This document shows positions 1 to 7,405 of a stretch of 64,000 nucleotides of DNA, one piece after another; positions within the stretch are counted from its first letter, which is position 1, and the number at the start of each line of letters is the position of its first letter. The translations under genes and the position numbers were made by a program. This DNA is from CAIQPV01 sp964480365 (GTDB taxonomy: Bacteria > Pseudomonadota > Gammaproteobacteria > Burkholderiales > Gallionellaceae): NCBI GenBank assembly GCA_964480365.1, contig CAYZPM010000021.1, positions 1-64,000 of the forward strand. Reading direction: 5' to 3'. Below the pieces are notes generated by a model. The model was not told the DNA's origin, searched no databases, and saw only the letters and a program-made list of their open reading frames with translations.

Positions 1-51
1 CAGTGCGTCGGCGACGCTGTCTATGAGATCCTGCTGGCGTATGGTGGTCAT
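1..51 (-). CDS. Class I fumarate hydratase, N-terminal fragment (gene runs off the left edge)
   Basis: Reading leftwards from an ATG at 49-51, seventeen codons give MTTIRQQDLIDSVADAL. This closely resembles the start of iron-sulfur (class I) fumarases of betaproteobacteria, which typically continue into a region ending in ISYYHP. The family interconverts fumarate and malate in the cytoplasm using an oxygen-sensitive 4Fe-4S cluster. Only the N-terminus is visible, so catalytic cysteines cannot be checked. It diverges from the PEP-CTERM gene and lies 1.6 kb from a fumarate reductase operon, so it may belong to the same carbon pathway (inference). The identification rests on a short peptide and is moderately secure. 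Confidence 0.6.
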   Translation of the reverse strand, partial: MTTIRQQDLIDSVADAL

Positions 52-380
52 GGCGCGACTGGTAATAATGATGGGGGCGCAATTATGGGAGGCAATGTGG
101 CATGCGTCAATTTTAAACACAGTCGAATTGCCCAAGCCGTCAATAATATAAGGGTTGAAAGTAAGTGCTTAGGGCGTTGAAGAATTAAGGACTTTCACTT
201 GAATGGTCGTTCCGAATCAGCCGGTCACGGCTCTCCTTCTTCAATTTCTGCCGAATTTCAGATGACGTCGGCATTAGTCCGAATGTACTATAGTAAGTAA
301 AAATGAATGCGTGTATATTTCTCTCCAAGTTAGAACTTGAATTTTATTCAACTGAAGCAAATCATTGAGGAGTTGATACC
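52..380. promoter_or_regulatory. Divergent intergenic region (fumarase / PEP-CTERM gene)
   Basis: This 329-base AT-rich gap should hold promoters for the leftward fumarase and the rightward PEP-CTERM gene. A TATAGT hexamer at about 289-294 could be a -10 element, but no good -35 partner was found. A GAGGAG ribosome-binding site lies at about 367-372 before the ATG at 381. No gene or RNA was recognised. Confidence 0.3.
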
Positions 381-1160
381 ATGCGTTATCTAATTGCAAC
401 TACAGCTACTTTGGCTTTACTGGTTTCTGGTGGGGCTTTTGCTACACCAATTGCCGGTCTTTATAATACCGGTGTGGATAATAGCGGTGCGGTTTTGGCT
501 GCGGGAACTGCTGACTCACATTATTCCGTGACTACCATTGTTGCCACATACCCTGGCGGGACGCCGTTGATCCTTAGCGGGTCTGCTCCATTCGCTGCGG
601 GTGCCGGAGGCGTCATTCCCCAATATGGTGCTCCCACCGGGGCAACGGGTAGCTGGATTCCACAACAACTCAACCCCAGCACCCCGGCAATTTCCAGTTG
701 GCTAACTCCGCTCGCCAACCAGAGTCAGTCCCTTGACCCCATCACGAATGGCAATGGTGACGGCATCTATGTGTACCAGACAAGCTTTAACCTTTCAAGC
801 AACTATTCCACAGCAACACTTAGTGGTCAGTGGGCGGCAGATAACTACGGTGCCCTTTATTTGAATGGTAAATTGATCTCCACCATCGTCAACCCGAGAA
901 CCGTATCACAACCGGATGGTGTCGCCTATAACGACTGGACCTCCTTTGCCGCAGTATCTGGCAGCAGCTACTTTCATTCAGGTTCGAATGTTCTGGATTT
1001 CTACGTGGGTAACATTGCACAAGACAGCGGCAATCCTACCGGGTTGCGTGCCGAATTCACTAGCAGCATTGCTGCCGTACCGGAACCCGATACCTACGCC
1101 ATGTTGCTGGCCGGCCTGGGGCTGATGGGTTTCATGGTTCGTCGCAAGAAATCAGCTTAA
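381..1160 (+). CDS. PEP-CTERM sorting domain protein (exported surface/matrix protein)
   Basis: A 259-residue protein with a signal peptide at about residues 1-22 (hydrophobic TLALLVSGGAFA, then cleavage before the mature part). The body is rich in Gly, Ser, Thr and Asn. The C-terminus is a complete PEP-CTERM sorting signal: VPEP near residue 233, a hydrophobic helix (MLLAGLGLMGFMV), then RRKK. In known systems exosortase (EpsH/XrtA type) cleaves at PEP and the protein goes to the outer surface or exopolysaccharide matrix. The function of the body is unknown; the WAADNYGALYLNG stretch resembles carbohydrate-binding-like PEP-CTERM proteins. No exosortase is encoded in this window. It is monocistronic, with its own ribosome-binding site and a terminator directly downstream. 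Confidence 0.88.
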   Translation: MRYLIATTATLALLVSGGAFATPIAGLYNTGVDNSGAVLAAGTADSHYSVTTIVATYPGGTPLILSGSAPFAAGAGGVIPQYGAPTGATGSWIPQQLNPSTPAISSWLTPLANQSQSLDPITNGNGDGIYVYQTSFNLSSNYSTATLSGQWAADNYGALYLNGKLISTIVNPRTVSQPDGVAYNDWTSFAAVSGSSYFHSGSNVLDFYVGNIAQDSGNPTGLRAEFTSSIAAVPEPDTYAMLLAGLGLMGFMVRRKKSA

Positions 1161-1183
1161 GTCAAACCTTACTTTAAGCTTTA

Positions 1184-1226
1184 AGCCACAAAAGGACTAA
1201 CGTCCTTTTGTGGCTTTATTGTTTTT
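1184..1226 (+). terminator. Rho-independent terminator of the PEP-CTERM gene
   Basis: A perfect 14-base stem (AGCCACAAAAGGAC at 1184-1197, loop TAAC, GTCCTTTTGTGGCT at 1202-1215) is followed by a T-rich run (TTATTGTTTTT). It lies 24 bases after the stop codon. Confidence 0.9.
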
Positions 1227-1463
1227 AGCACCTGACAATTTATTCATTGCCGGAACCTGCCTCTTACCAATCTTCAACTCTTTTTTATTAGCGGCTTGCG
1301 ACTTGCCTGAATGCAGTTCTGGATAATCTGGCAAGCTCGGCATCATTGAAAATATTGTGGTTTTTTTAGAAATGCCCGTTATCAATTTTGTAAAATACCC
1401 CAGTTTTAAGGAATGACATTGGCAATATCCCGCTCCATTTAATAACCAATTTTTTAAACCCTC

Positions 1464-1491
1464 TTGTCAATATTGAAAACTTCTTTATAAT
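1464..1491 (+). promoter_or_regulatory. Sigma-70-type promoter of the frd-hdr-kor-flx operon
   Basis: TTGTCA at 1464-1469 and a consensus TATAAT at 1486-1491 are separated by 16 bases. A perfect 10-base palindrome, TCAATATTGA (1467-1476), overlaps the -35/spacer and is well placed for a regulator. Transcription would start near 1498 and give a leader of roughly 120 bases before frdB. Upstream, 1227-1463 holds nothing recognisable; a small minus-strand frame there overlaps the terminator and was not accepted. Confidence 0.6.
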
Positions 1492-1497
1492 CCCTCT

Positions 1498-1620
1498 CGC
1501 TCGCAAAGAAAATTTTTGTCAAAAAAATATCGAGCAGCGGAGCCAACTGGGTTCCATCACACAATACATCAGTTCCGGTCGCGATGTGGCTAAAGGAACC
1601 GAGTACGGGGGACAGCATAT
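1498..1620 (+). other. 5' leader of the frdB operon
   Basis: About 120 bases lie between the predicted transcription start and the frdB ATG. GGTTCC near 1550 can pair with GGAACC near 1596, so a folded leader is possible. It does not match any riboswitch class that I recognise. A GGGGGA ribosome-binding sequence lies just before the ATG at 1621. Confidence 0.3.
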
Positions 1621-2364
1621 ATGGGAAGCGCACCGGCAGGGGCGAGTGGGGATTCGTCGACCTCAAGGGTTGACGGGCAGCAAGACCCGGCAGTAGGCAG
1701 CCTGGTCACGGTTTACATCATGGGCAAGGCATACGAGGTGCCAGCCGAGGCAACCATCATGGGTGCCATTGAGTATGCCGGGCATCAGATCATCCGTGGA
1801 GCCGGTTGCCGCGAAGGTTATTGCGGCGCTTGCGCTACCATCTATCGTCTTCCCGGAGACTACAAAATACGCACCGGCTTGGCGTGCATGACTATGGTTG
1901 AAGAGGGCATGACGTTGGCCCAGATCCCCTCGGTTCCCGCCGAGAAGGCGATCTACGACATCGAGAAGCTCAAACCCAACGTCAGCGCCATCCAGCAGAT
2001 GTACCCGACGGTTTTCCGTTGTGTTGCGTGCAACACTTGCACCAAATCCTGTCCGCAAGGACTCCAGGTCATGGATTACGTACAGGCCGCCAAGCGGGGC
2101 GACATCGCGACGGTGATGGACTTGTCTTTCGATTGCGTCGTCTGCGGGCTGTGCATGTTGCGTTGCCCCGCCGAGATCACCCAACCCCTGATGGGCATCA
2201 TGGCGAAGCGACTGTATGGCCGCTACCTGCGCAAGGAAAGCCCGGAACTGGCTGAACGCGTCAAGGCCGTGGAAGACGGTACCTACGAGGCGGAGTACGC
2301 CGAAATGATGGTGATGAGCCGCGAGGCTTTGTCGGAGCGCTATTACGCACGGGATTCGGAATAA
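1621..2364 (+). CDS. frdB: Fumarate reductase/succinate dehydrogenase iron-sulfur subunit (soluble FrdB/TfrB type)
   Basis: 247 residues that carry electrons to or from the flavoprotein FrdA. The N-terminal plant-ferredoxin-like domain binds a 2Fe-2S cluster (C63, C68, C71, C89 in GCREGYCGACA). The C-terminal helical domain has two four-cysteine motifs (C134/C137/C140/C144 and C172/C175/C178/C182), suited to two 4Fe-4S clusters. Classical SdhB/FrdB carries one 4Fe-4S and one 3Fe-4S, so this resembles the archaeal thiol:fumarate reductase branch, but without TfrB's fused HdrB-like end. Here HdrB is a separate gene downstream. No membrane anchor gene (SdhC/D) is present, implying a cytoplasmic enzyme. 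The first 25 residues are low complexity and may not be conserved, but no better start with a ribosome-binding site was seen. Confidence 0.85.
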   Translation: MGSAPAGASGDSSTSRVDGQQDPAVGSLVTVYIMGKAYEVPAEATIMGAIEYAGHQIIRGAGCREGYCGACATIYRLPGDYKIRTGLACMTMVEEGMTLAQIPSVPAEKAIYDIEKLKPNVSAIQQMYPTVFRCVACNTCTKSCPQGLQVMDYVQAAKRGDIATVMDLSFDCVVCGLCMLRCPAEITQPLMGIMAKRLYGRYLRKESPELAERVKAVEDGTYEAEYAEMMVMSREALSERYYARDSE

Positions 2365-2375
2365 AGGGAAAGCAG

Positions 2376-4091
2376 ATGTATCCAGATTACATGGCAGAAT
2401 CGTTGCGCAAGGTGGCCGAAACGCGACACCGGCGTTTGGAATTGGCAAGAAAACCCGACCCCGTTTACCCGCCCATGAACGCGGAAGAGCGTCGTGCGGT
2501 GCTGGAGAGTTTTCACCCCGACTTCGAACCTAGCGCCCGTCGCAATGTGTGCGTTGGCCCCAACCGGGGCGAGTCATTGACCACCGAAGTCTCCGACCTG
2601 CTGGAATCGCATTCCTGGCTGCGTAGCGAGCAGGTGGATTTAAGCAAGCCTGACCTCGAAACGGATATGCTGATCATCGGCGGCGGCGGCGCCGGTTGCA
2701 ATGCCGCGCTGGTTGCGATGCGCGACCATGGGATACGTTCGGTAATCGCCACCAAGCTGCGCATGGGCGACTCCAATACGATGATGTCGCAGGGTGGGAT
2801 GCAGGCTGCCGTATCTCGCACCGATTCGCCGACTCGCCATTATCTCGATGCCATTGGCGGCGGCCATTTCGAGAACAAGCCGGAATTGGTCAAAGCGCTC
2901 ACCGAAGATGGCCCCGGCGTGGTCAAGTGGCTGGAAGATCTGGGTGTGGTGTGGGACAAGGAGCAGGATGGCTCGATGAAAGTCATGCACGGTGGCGGCA
3001 CTTCGCGCAAACGCATGCTGTCCTGCCGCGACTACACCGGCGCGATGATCATGCGCACGCTGATGGACGAAGTGCGCAACCATCCCGACATGATTAGCGT
3101 CAAGGAATTCATGCCTGCGGTAGAGTTGATCATGGACGAGGAGGGGCGCTGCGCCGGTGCTGTGCTGTACAACATGGACAGCGAAGAATTTATCACGGTC
3201 AAGGCCAAGTCTACCGTAATCGCCACCGGCGGCTATGGCCGCCTGCATATCCGTGGCTACGATACCACCAACCACTACGGTGCCACTGGCGACGGACTGG
3301 TGATGGCGTATCGCGCTGGCGCGAAGCTGATGTATATGGATTCGGTGCAGTACCACCCGACGGGTGTTTCGTTCCCCGAGCAGATCGCTGGCTTTCTGGT
3401 CACCGAAGCGATCCGCGGTGCCGGTGGCCAGCCGCTCAACAAGGACGGCGAACTGTTCGTCTTCCCGCGCGAGCCGCGCGACATTGAGGCCTCGGCCATC
3501 ATCCGCGAATGCGTTCAGAATGGCGGCGGTGTGCCGACTCCTTCGGGACGCGTCGGGGTGTGGCTGGATTCGCCGCTGATCGACATGCTGCACGGCGAAG
3601 GTTATACCGACAAACACTTCCCGGCCATGTATCGCCAGTTCATCCGCTACGGCATCGACATTGCCAAACTGCCGATGCTGATCTATCCGTCGCTGCATTA
3701 CCAGAACGGCGGCATCGAGATCAACGAACGTTGTGAGACTGATCTCCCCGGCCTGTATGTGGCGGGTGAAGCTTCCGGTGGCCTGCATGGCCGCAATCGC
3801 TTGATGGGCAACTCGGTGCTCGACTACAACGTGTTCGGACGTCGCGCCGGAAAGTATGCCAGCGAATACGCCAAGACCGTCAAGCTCGGAAAACTCAGCG
3901 TGGCTCATATCGACGCTTATGAAAAACAATTGACGGAAGCCAATGTAAAAACAGATCTGGTTACTCCTATACTGTTGCCCTCATACGCCCCCAAGGATGT
4001 CAAGAAACGCCAACTGGTGCGTGGCGGCAATTCGCTGCCCGGTGCGTCGGTGTTGCAAAACCGCCTGCATGACGAAAGAGCTGACGCCTGA
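2376..4091 (+). CDS. frdA: Fumarate reductase/succinate dehydrogenase flavoprotein subunit (soluble FrdA/TfrA type)
   Basis: 571 residues. FAD-binding GGGGAG lies at 102-107. Catalytic landmarks of the succinate dehydrogenase/fumarate reductase family are present: HPTG at 327-330, RGAGG with Arg347, HYQNGG with His441, and HGRNRLMGNS with Arg475. At the position where SdhA/FrdA has the histidine that binds FAD covalently (family pattern SHTxxAQGG), this protein reads SNTMMSQGG with Asn134, so FAD is probably non-covalent, as in soluble fumarate reductases and L-aspartate oxidase. The C-terminal helical domain is short. The substrate (fumarate or succinate) is well supported; direction and electron partner are inferred from the Hdr/Flx genes in the same operon. 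The stop overlaps the next start (TGATG). Confidence 0.87.
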   Translation: MYPDYMAESLRKVAETRHRRLELARKPDPVYPPMNAEERRAVLESFHPDFEPSARRNVCVGPNRGESLTTEVSDLLESHSWLRSEQVDLSKPDLETDMLIIGGGGAGCNAALVAMRDHGIRSVIATKLRMGDSNTMMSQGGMQAAVSRTDSPTRHYLDAIGGGHFENKPELVKALTEDGPGVVKWLEDLGVVWDKEQDGSMKVMHGGGTSRKRMLSCRDYTGAMIMRTLMDEVRNHPDMISVKEFMPAVELIMDEEGRCAGAVLYNMDSEEFITVKAKSTVIATGGYGRLHIRGYDTTNHYGATGDGLVMAYRAGAKLMYMDSVQYHPTGVSFPEQIAGFLVTEAIRGAGGQPLNKDGELFVFPREPRDIEASAIIRECVQNGGGVPTPSGRVGVWLDSPLIDMLHGEGYTDKHFPAMYRQFIRYGIDIAKLPMLIYPSLHYQNGGIEINERCETDLPGLYVAGEASGGLHGRNRLMGNSVLDYNVFGRRAGKYASEYAKTVKLGKLSVAHIDAYEKQLTEANVKTDLVTPILLPSYAPKDVKKRQLVRGGNSLPGASVLQNRLHDERADA

Positions 4092-4624
4092 TGAGTCACG
4101 TTGACGATAAAGTAATCGAGCTGGCGCGCACCGCGCTCAGCTTCGAGTATGGTGGCGAGCATTTTTTCCGCCATGCCGCCGAGATGACGCGCAATGCCAG
4201 CGGCAAAGCCATGTTCCTGCGTCTCGCGGAAGAAAATAATGATCGCATGGAGGATATGCAAAGCTTGTTCGGTGCCATTATGGGCAATGACCTGTGGCAG
4301 CGCCTTGCCGTCGAAGAGAAGGCGAATGCCCATCCGTCTCATGTCGTCGCCGAGATGGAGGCCGAAGTCACTCGTCGCGGACACAGCGTGGTGGCCGACG
4401 ATACTCAGGCGTTGCGCATGGCTATGGAACTGGAACGGCGGATTATCCATGTGTACAAGGATCTGGCATTCCAAATCAAAGATCAGGATGTCATCACCCT
4501 GATAGGCAAAATAATCGAAGGGGAGTGCTTCCAATATGACAACTTGCAAGCGCAACTGGACAGTGTGCTGAACACCGGCTTGTGGCTGGACATGCCCGAA
4601 TTCCGCATGGATGGAAAGTTCTGA
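4091..4624 (+). CDS. Ferritin-like / rubrerythrin-like four-helix protein
   Basis: 177 residues, predicted all-helical, with acidic residues spaced as in ferritin-like diiron proteins: E19 and E23 (FEYGGEHFF), E47/E48 (LAEENNDRME), E113/E115 (MELERR), E143/E145 (IEGECFQY). The two ExxH motifs typical of rubrerythrin are altered (E48-N-N-D51 and E145-C-F-Q148), so the metal site may be unusual or absent. There is no rubredoxin domain. It is translationally coupled to frdA and sits inside a redox operon. A role in peroxide/oxygen protection or iron supply for the many iron-sulfur proteins is a guess. The fold is reasonably supported; the function is unknown. Confidence 0.6.
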   Translation: MSHVDDKVIELARTALSFEYGGEHFFRHAAEMTRNASGKAMFLRLAEENNDRMEDMQSLFGAIMGNDLWQRLAVEEKANAHPSHVVAEMEAEVTRRGHSVVADDTQALRMAMELERRIIHVYKDLAFQIKDQDVITLIGKIIEGECFQYDNLQAQLDSVLNTGLWLDMPEFRMDGKF

Positions 4625-4634
4625 GAGGCCCGAC

Positions 4635-5054
4635 ATGAACGATACGACTCTGCGTCTCTCTTCCAGCATCGGCAGCGCCTTCGTGGCCAAGGTCGAAAAG
4701 GTCAGCGGGCAGAAGCTGTGGGCATGCTACCAGTGCGGTAAATGTTCCGCCGGTTGCCCGATGGCGGCACATATGGACATCCTGCCCAACCAGATCGTGC
4801 GCATGGCGCAACTTGGGATGCAGAAAAAGTTACTGGCTTCAAAAACCATCTGGACTTGCGTGTCTTGCATGACTTGCAACTCGCGTTGTCCGAAAGATAT
4901 CCGCATCGCCGAAGTGATCGAATCGCTGCGCCAGACTGCGCTGCACAACGGCCAGCGCGATGACCGTCTGAATATCATGGAAATGTCTCCCGAAGCGCGT
5001 GGCGATTTGCCGCCCATCGCCATGATCAGCGCCATGCGTAAACTGACCTCCTGA
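4635..5054 (+). CDS. hdrC: Heterodisulfide reductase subunit C-like 4Fe-4S protein
   Basis: 139 residues with two 4Fe-4S motifs: C31/C34/C37/C41 (CYQCGKCSAGCP) and C75/C78/C81/C85 (CVSCMTCNSRCP). HdrC relays electrons between HdrA and HdrB in the cytoplasmic Hdr complex. The ATG at 4635 was chosen because GAGAGG lies just upstream (4623-4628); an earlier ATG at 4611 would lie inside the preceding gene. The next gene encodes HdrB, as in most HdrCB pairs. Confidence 0.88.
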   Translation: MNDTTLRLSSSIGSAFVAKVEKVSGQKLWACYQCGKCSAGCPMAAHMDILPNQIVRMAQLGMQKKLLASKTIWTCVSCMTCNSRCPKDIRIAEVIESLRQTALHNGQRDDRLNIMEMSPEARGDLPPIAMISAMRKLTS

Positions 5055-5074
5055 CGGGAAGCGAAAACAGAACG

Positions 5075-5953
5075 ATGAAGCTTATTTATTATCCCGGCTG
5101 TACGCTGAAAAACAGCGCGAGAAATTTCGACACTTCCACGGTTACCTCCATGGCAAAACTGGATGTGGAAGTCGAAGAACTGGAGCGCTGGAATTGCTGC
5201 GGCACGGTGCATGCTCTGGGTTCCGACAACGTGATGAACCGCGTTGCGCCGGTGACCAATCTGATCCGCGTCAAGGAAGCGCAAGCCAGCGAGTTCATGA
5301 CTTCCTGCGCCATGTGCTACAACACGCTCAAACGCGCCAACAACGACGTGAAGCAGCATGCCGACAAGCTGAATACCATCAACGAATTCCTCAACCTCGA
5401 ACAAACCAAATATCAGGGCGATGTGGAAGTGCGGCACCTGCTCGAATATCTGCGCGACCGCGTCGGCTTCGACAAGCTGGCCGCAAAGGTGAAGAAGCCG
5501 CTCAAGGGATTGCGCGTGGCCTGCTATTACGGCTGCCTGCTGGTGCGCCCCAAGGAAGTCGCGTTCGACGATGTCGAAAATCCGCTGATCATGGAAAACC
5601 TGATCAGCGCGCTCGGCGCCACGCCGGTAAATTTTGCGCTGAAGACCGAGTGTTGCGGCGCTTACCATGCCGTCGGCTCTCCCGGAATTATTGCCGACCG
5701 CACCGATAAGATCATGGGTTCGGCCAACGAGGAGCAGGTGGACTTGGTGGTGGTGAGTTGCCCGCTGTGCGCCTACAACCTGGACTTCAAACAGGATGAC
5801 GCGAAGCGGCTCAATCCGGAATTCCAGCATATGCCGGTGCTGTACTTCACCCAGTTGATGGCGCTGGCGCTCGAATGCGGCAAGGAAGCCCTGGGTTTCG
5901 ACCTGCACCATATTGATCCGTTGCCGACTCTCGCGGCACGCGGCTTGGCTTAG
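5075..5953 (+). CDS. hdrB: Heterodisulfide reductase subunit B-like protein (two CCG domains)
   Basis: 292 residues with two complete cysteine-rich CCG domains: C9, C41-C42, C78, C81 and C150/C154, C193-C194, C229, C232 (VSCPLCAYN). In methanogen HdrB each motif binds a non-cubane 4Fe-4S cluster that splits a disulfide in two one-electron steps. Both motifs are intact, so the protein should be catalytically or electron-transfer competent. The disulfide or other acceptor in this bacterium is unknown. Its place between frdBA and kor genes suggests either an unidentified thiol/disulfide or direct transfer to FrdAB (inference). Confidence 0.9.
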   Translation: MKLIYYPGCTLKNSARNFDTSTVTSMAKLDVEVEELERWNCCGTVHALGSDNVMNRVAPVTNLIRVKEAQASEFMTSCAMCYNTLKRANNDVKQHADKLNTINEFLNLEQTKYQGDVEVRHLLEYLRDRVGFDKLAAKVKKPLKGLRVACYYGCLLVRPKEVAFDDVENPLIMENLISALGATPVNFALKTECCGAYHAVGSPGIIADRTDKIMGSANEEQVDLVVVSCPLCAYNLDFKQDDAKRLNPEFQHMPVLYFTQLMALALECGKEALGFDLHHIDPLPTLAARGLA

Positions 5954-5963
5954 GGAAGAACGT

Positions 5964-6227
5964 ATGGCTACTTACTTTAACGATCTCAAACCGCTGCACG
6001 GCAGGGTTTATGTTAACGACACCTGGTGCAAGGGCTGCGGCTTTTGCGTGCAGTTTTGTCCGACCAACGTGCTGGACACTTCACCGGAATTCAACGCCAA
6101 GGGTTATCACCCGCCCTATGCCAAGAATCCTGAGAAATGCCGTGATTGCAACTATTGCCAGTTGATCTGTCCCGAGTTCGCCATTTTCGTGGAACGGGAT
6201 GATGGAGCCGAGAAAGGAAAAGAATGA
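5964..6227 (+). CDS. korD: 2x4Fe-4S ferredoxin, delta subunit of 2-oxoacid:ferredoxin oxidoreductase
   Basis: 87 residues with two clusters, CKGCGFCVQFCP and CRDCNYCQLICP. The layout matches the small delta subunit (KorD/OorD/PorD) that carries electrons from the TPP subunit of 2-oxoacid:ferredoxin oxidoreductases. The start at 5964 (MATYFNDL) has GGGAAGAA upstream; an in-frame start at 5913 would overlap hdrB by about 40 bases and adds a non-conserved arm. It overlaps korA by four bases (ATGA). Confidence 0.87.
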   Translation: MATYFNDLKPLHGRVYVNDTWCKGCGFCVQFCPTNVLDTSPEFNAKGYHPPYAKNPEKCRDCNYCQLICPEFAIFVERDDGAEKGKE

Positions 6228-7405
6228 AGAAGTATAAATCTAAAACCGTGCCCGCCGACCCCAAGGGGGTTGATTCCGGCCCGCATTTCATGGATGGCGA
6301 TCATGCCTTGGCCGAAGGCGCACTGGCTGCAGGTTGCCGCTTCTTCGCCGGTTATCCCATCACCCCCTCGACCGAGACTTTCGAGCGTTTTGCCGAGCGG
6401 GCGCCTGAAGTCGGCGCGATGTTCATCCAGATGGAAGATGAGCTCTCTGCCATCGCCGCCAATATCGGCGCGGTCTGGGGCGGGCAGAAGGTGATGACCG
6501 TGACCTGCGGCCCCGGTTTCTCGCTGATGGTGGAAAATATCGGCCTGGCCGCCATGACCGAAACGCCCATGGTTATTTGCAATGTGCAACGTGCGGGCCC
6601 GTCGACCGGCGCGCCCACGCTGACCGCGCAGCAGGACATGATGCAGGCGCGCTACGGCCCGCATGGCGACAACGCCATGATCGCACTCTCGCCGGACAGC
6701 CCGCAGGAGTGTTTTGACCTCGCCATCGAGGCCTTCAACCTGTCCGAATACTACCGCGTGCCGGTCATCATCCTGGCAGACGAGACGGTAGGCCACATGC
6801 ACGAGAAGGTGGTCATTCCGCCCGCCGAGCAGATCAAGATCGTGCCGCGCAACAACTACAACGGCCCCAAGGAAGATTTTCGCCCGTACAAATTCGACGG
6901 TCAGGGCGGCCACCCGATGACGCGCGCGGGCGACGGCTACCATTTCCACATCACCGGCCTCACGCATAACGAGCGCGGCTATCCGGTGGTGACGGCAGAG
7001 CAGAACAAGATTGTGGTCACGCACCTGATGGAAAAGATCAACGGCAATGCCGACGACATCGTCCGTCTCGAAGAGAATGATATCGACGGCGCCGATGTGG
7101 TGGTGGTGTCTTACGGCATCACTTCGCGCATCGCGGTCAAAGCCGTTCAGGATGCACGCAAGGAAGGCATCAAGGTCGGTTCGCTGCGCATGATTACCAT
7201 CTGGCCGTTCTGCGAAAAACGCATCCGCGAACTGGCTCCCAAGATCAAGTGTTTCGTCGTGCCCGAACTCAATTACGGACAGATGGTGCTCGAAGTCGAG
7301 CGCTGTGCGGGCGGCAAGTGCAAGGTGATCAGCGTCAACCACTGCGGCGGCGCGGTGCATGACCCCGAAGTAATTCTGGATGCGATCAGAAAGGGAAACA
7401 AATGA
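6224..7405 (+). CDS. korA: 2-oxoacid (2-oxoglutarate) : ferredoxin oxidoreductase alpha subunit
   Basis: 393 residues. The N-terminal pyrimidine-binding domain has GYPITPSTETFERFAER and the conserved region TGAPTLTAQQDMMQARYG; the C-terminal transketolase-like domain contains WPFCEKRIREL. The complex converts a 2-oxoacid plus CoA to acyl-CoA, CO2 and reduced ferredoxin, or the reverse. Separate alpha, beta, gamma and delta subunits and family resemblance favour 2-oxoglutarate as substrate, but pyruvate or branched-chain 2-oxoacids cannot be excluded from sequence alone. ATGA overlaps link it to both korD and korB. Confidence 0.87.
   Translation: MKKYKSKTVPADPKGVDSGPHFMDGDHALAEGALAAGCRFFAGYPITPSTETFERFAERAPEVGAMFIQMEDELSAIAANIGAVWGGQKVMTVTCGPGFSLMVENIGLAAMTETPMVICNVQRAGPSTGAPTLTAQQDMMQARYGPHGDNAMIALSPDSPQECFDLAIEAFNLSEYYRVPVIILADETVGHMHEKVVIPPAEQIKIVPRNNYNGPKEDFRPYKFDGQGGHPMTRAGDGYHFHITGLTHNERGYPVVTAEQNKIVVTHLMEKINGNADDIVRLEENDIDGADVVVVSYGITSRIAVKAVQDARKEGIKVGSLRMITIWPFCEKRIRELAPKIKCFVVPELNYGQMVLEVERCAGGKCKVISVNHCGGAVHDPEVILDAIRKGNK

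Noticed and set aside
1197..1385. A 62-codon minus-strand frame after the PEP-CTERM gene
   Set aside because: Its end overlaps the terminator hairpin, and it has no ribosome-binding site, signal or recognisable family.
2640..3929. A 429-codon minus-strand frame opposite frdA
   Set aside because: It is antisense to a clearly real gene with family motifs, lacks a ribosome-binding site and known motifs, and has the His/Val/Gly-rich composition of antisense shadows.
4727..5911. A 394-codon minus-strand frame opposite hdrC/hdrB
   Set aside because: It spans two well-supported genes and the gap between them on the other strand; no motif or start signal.
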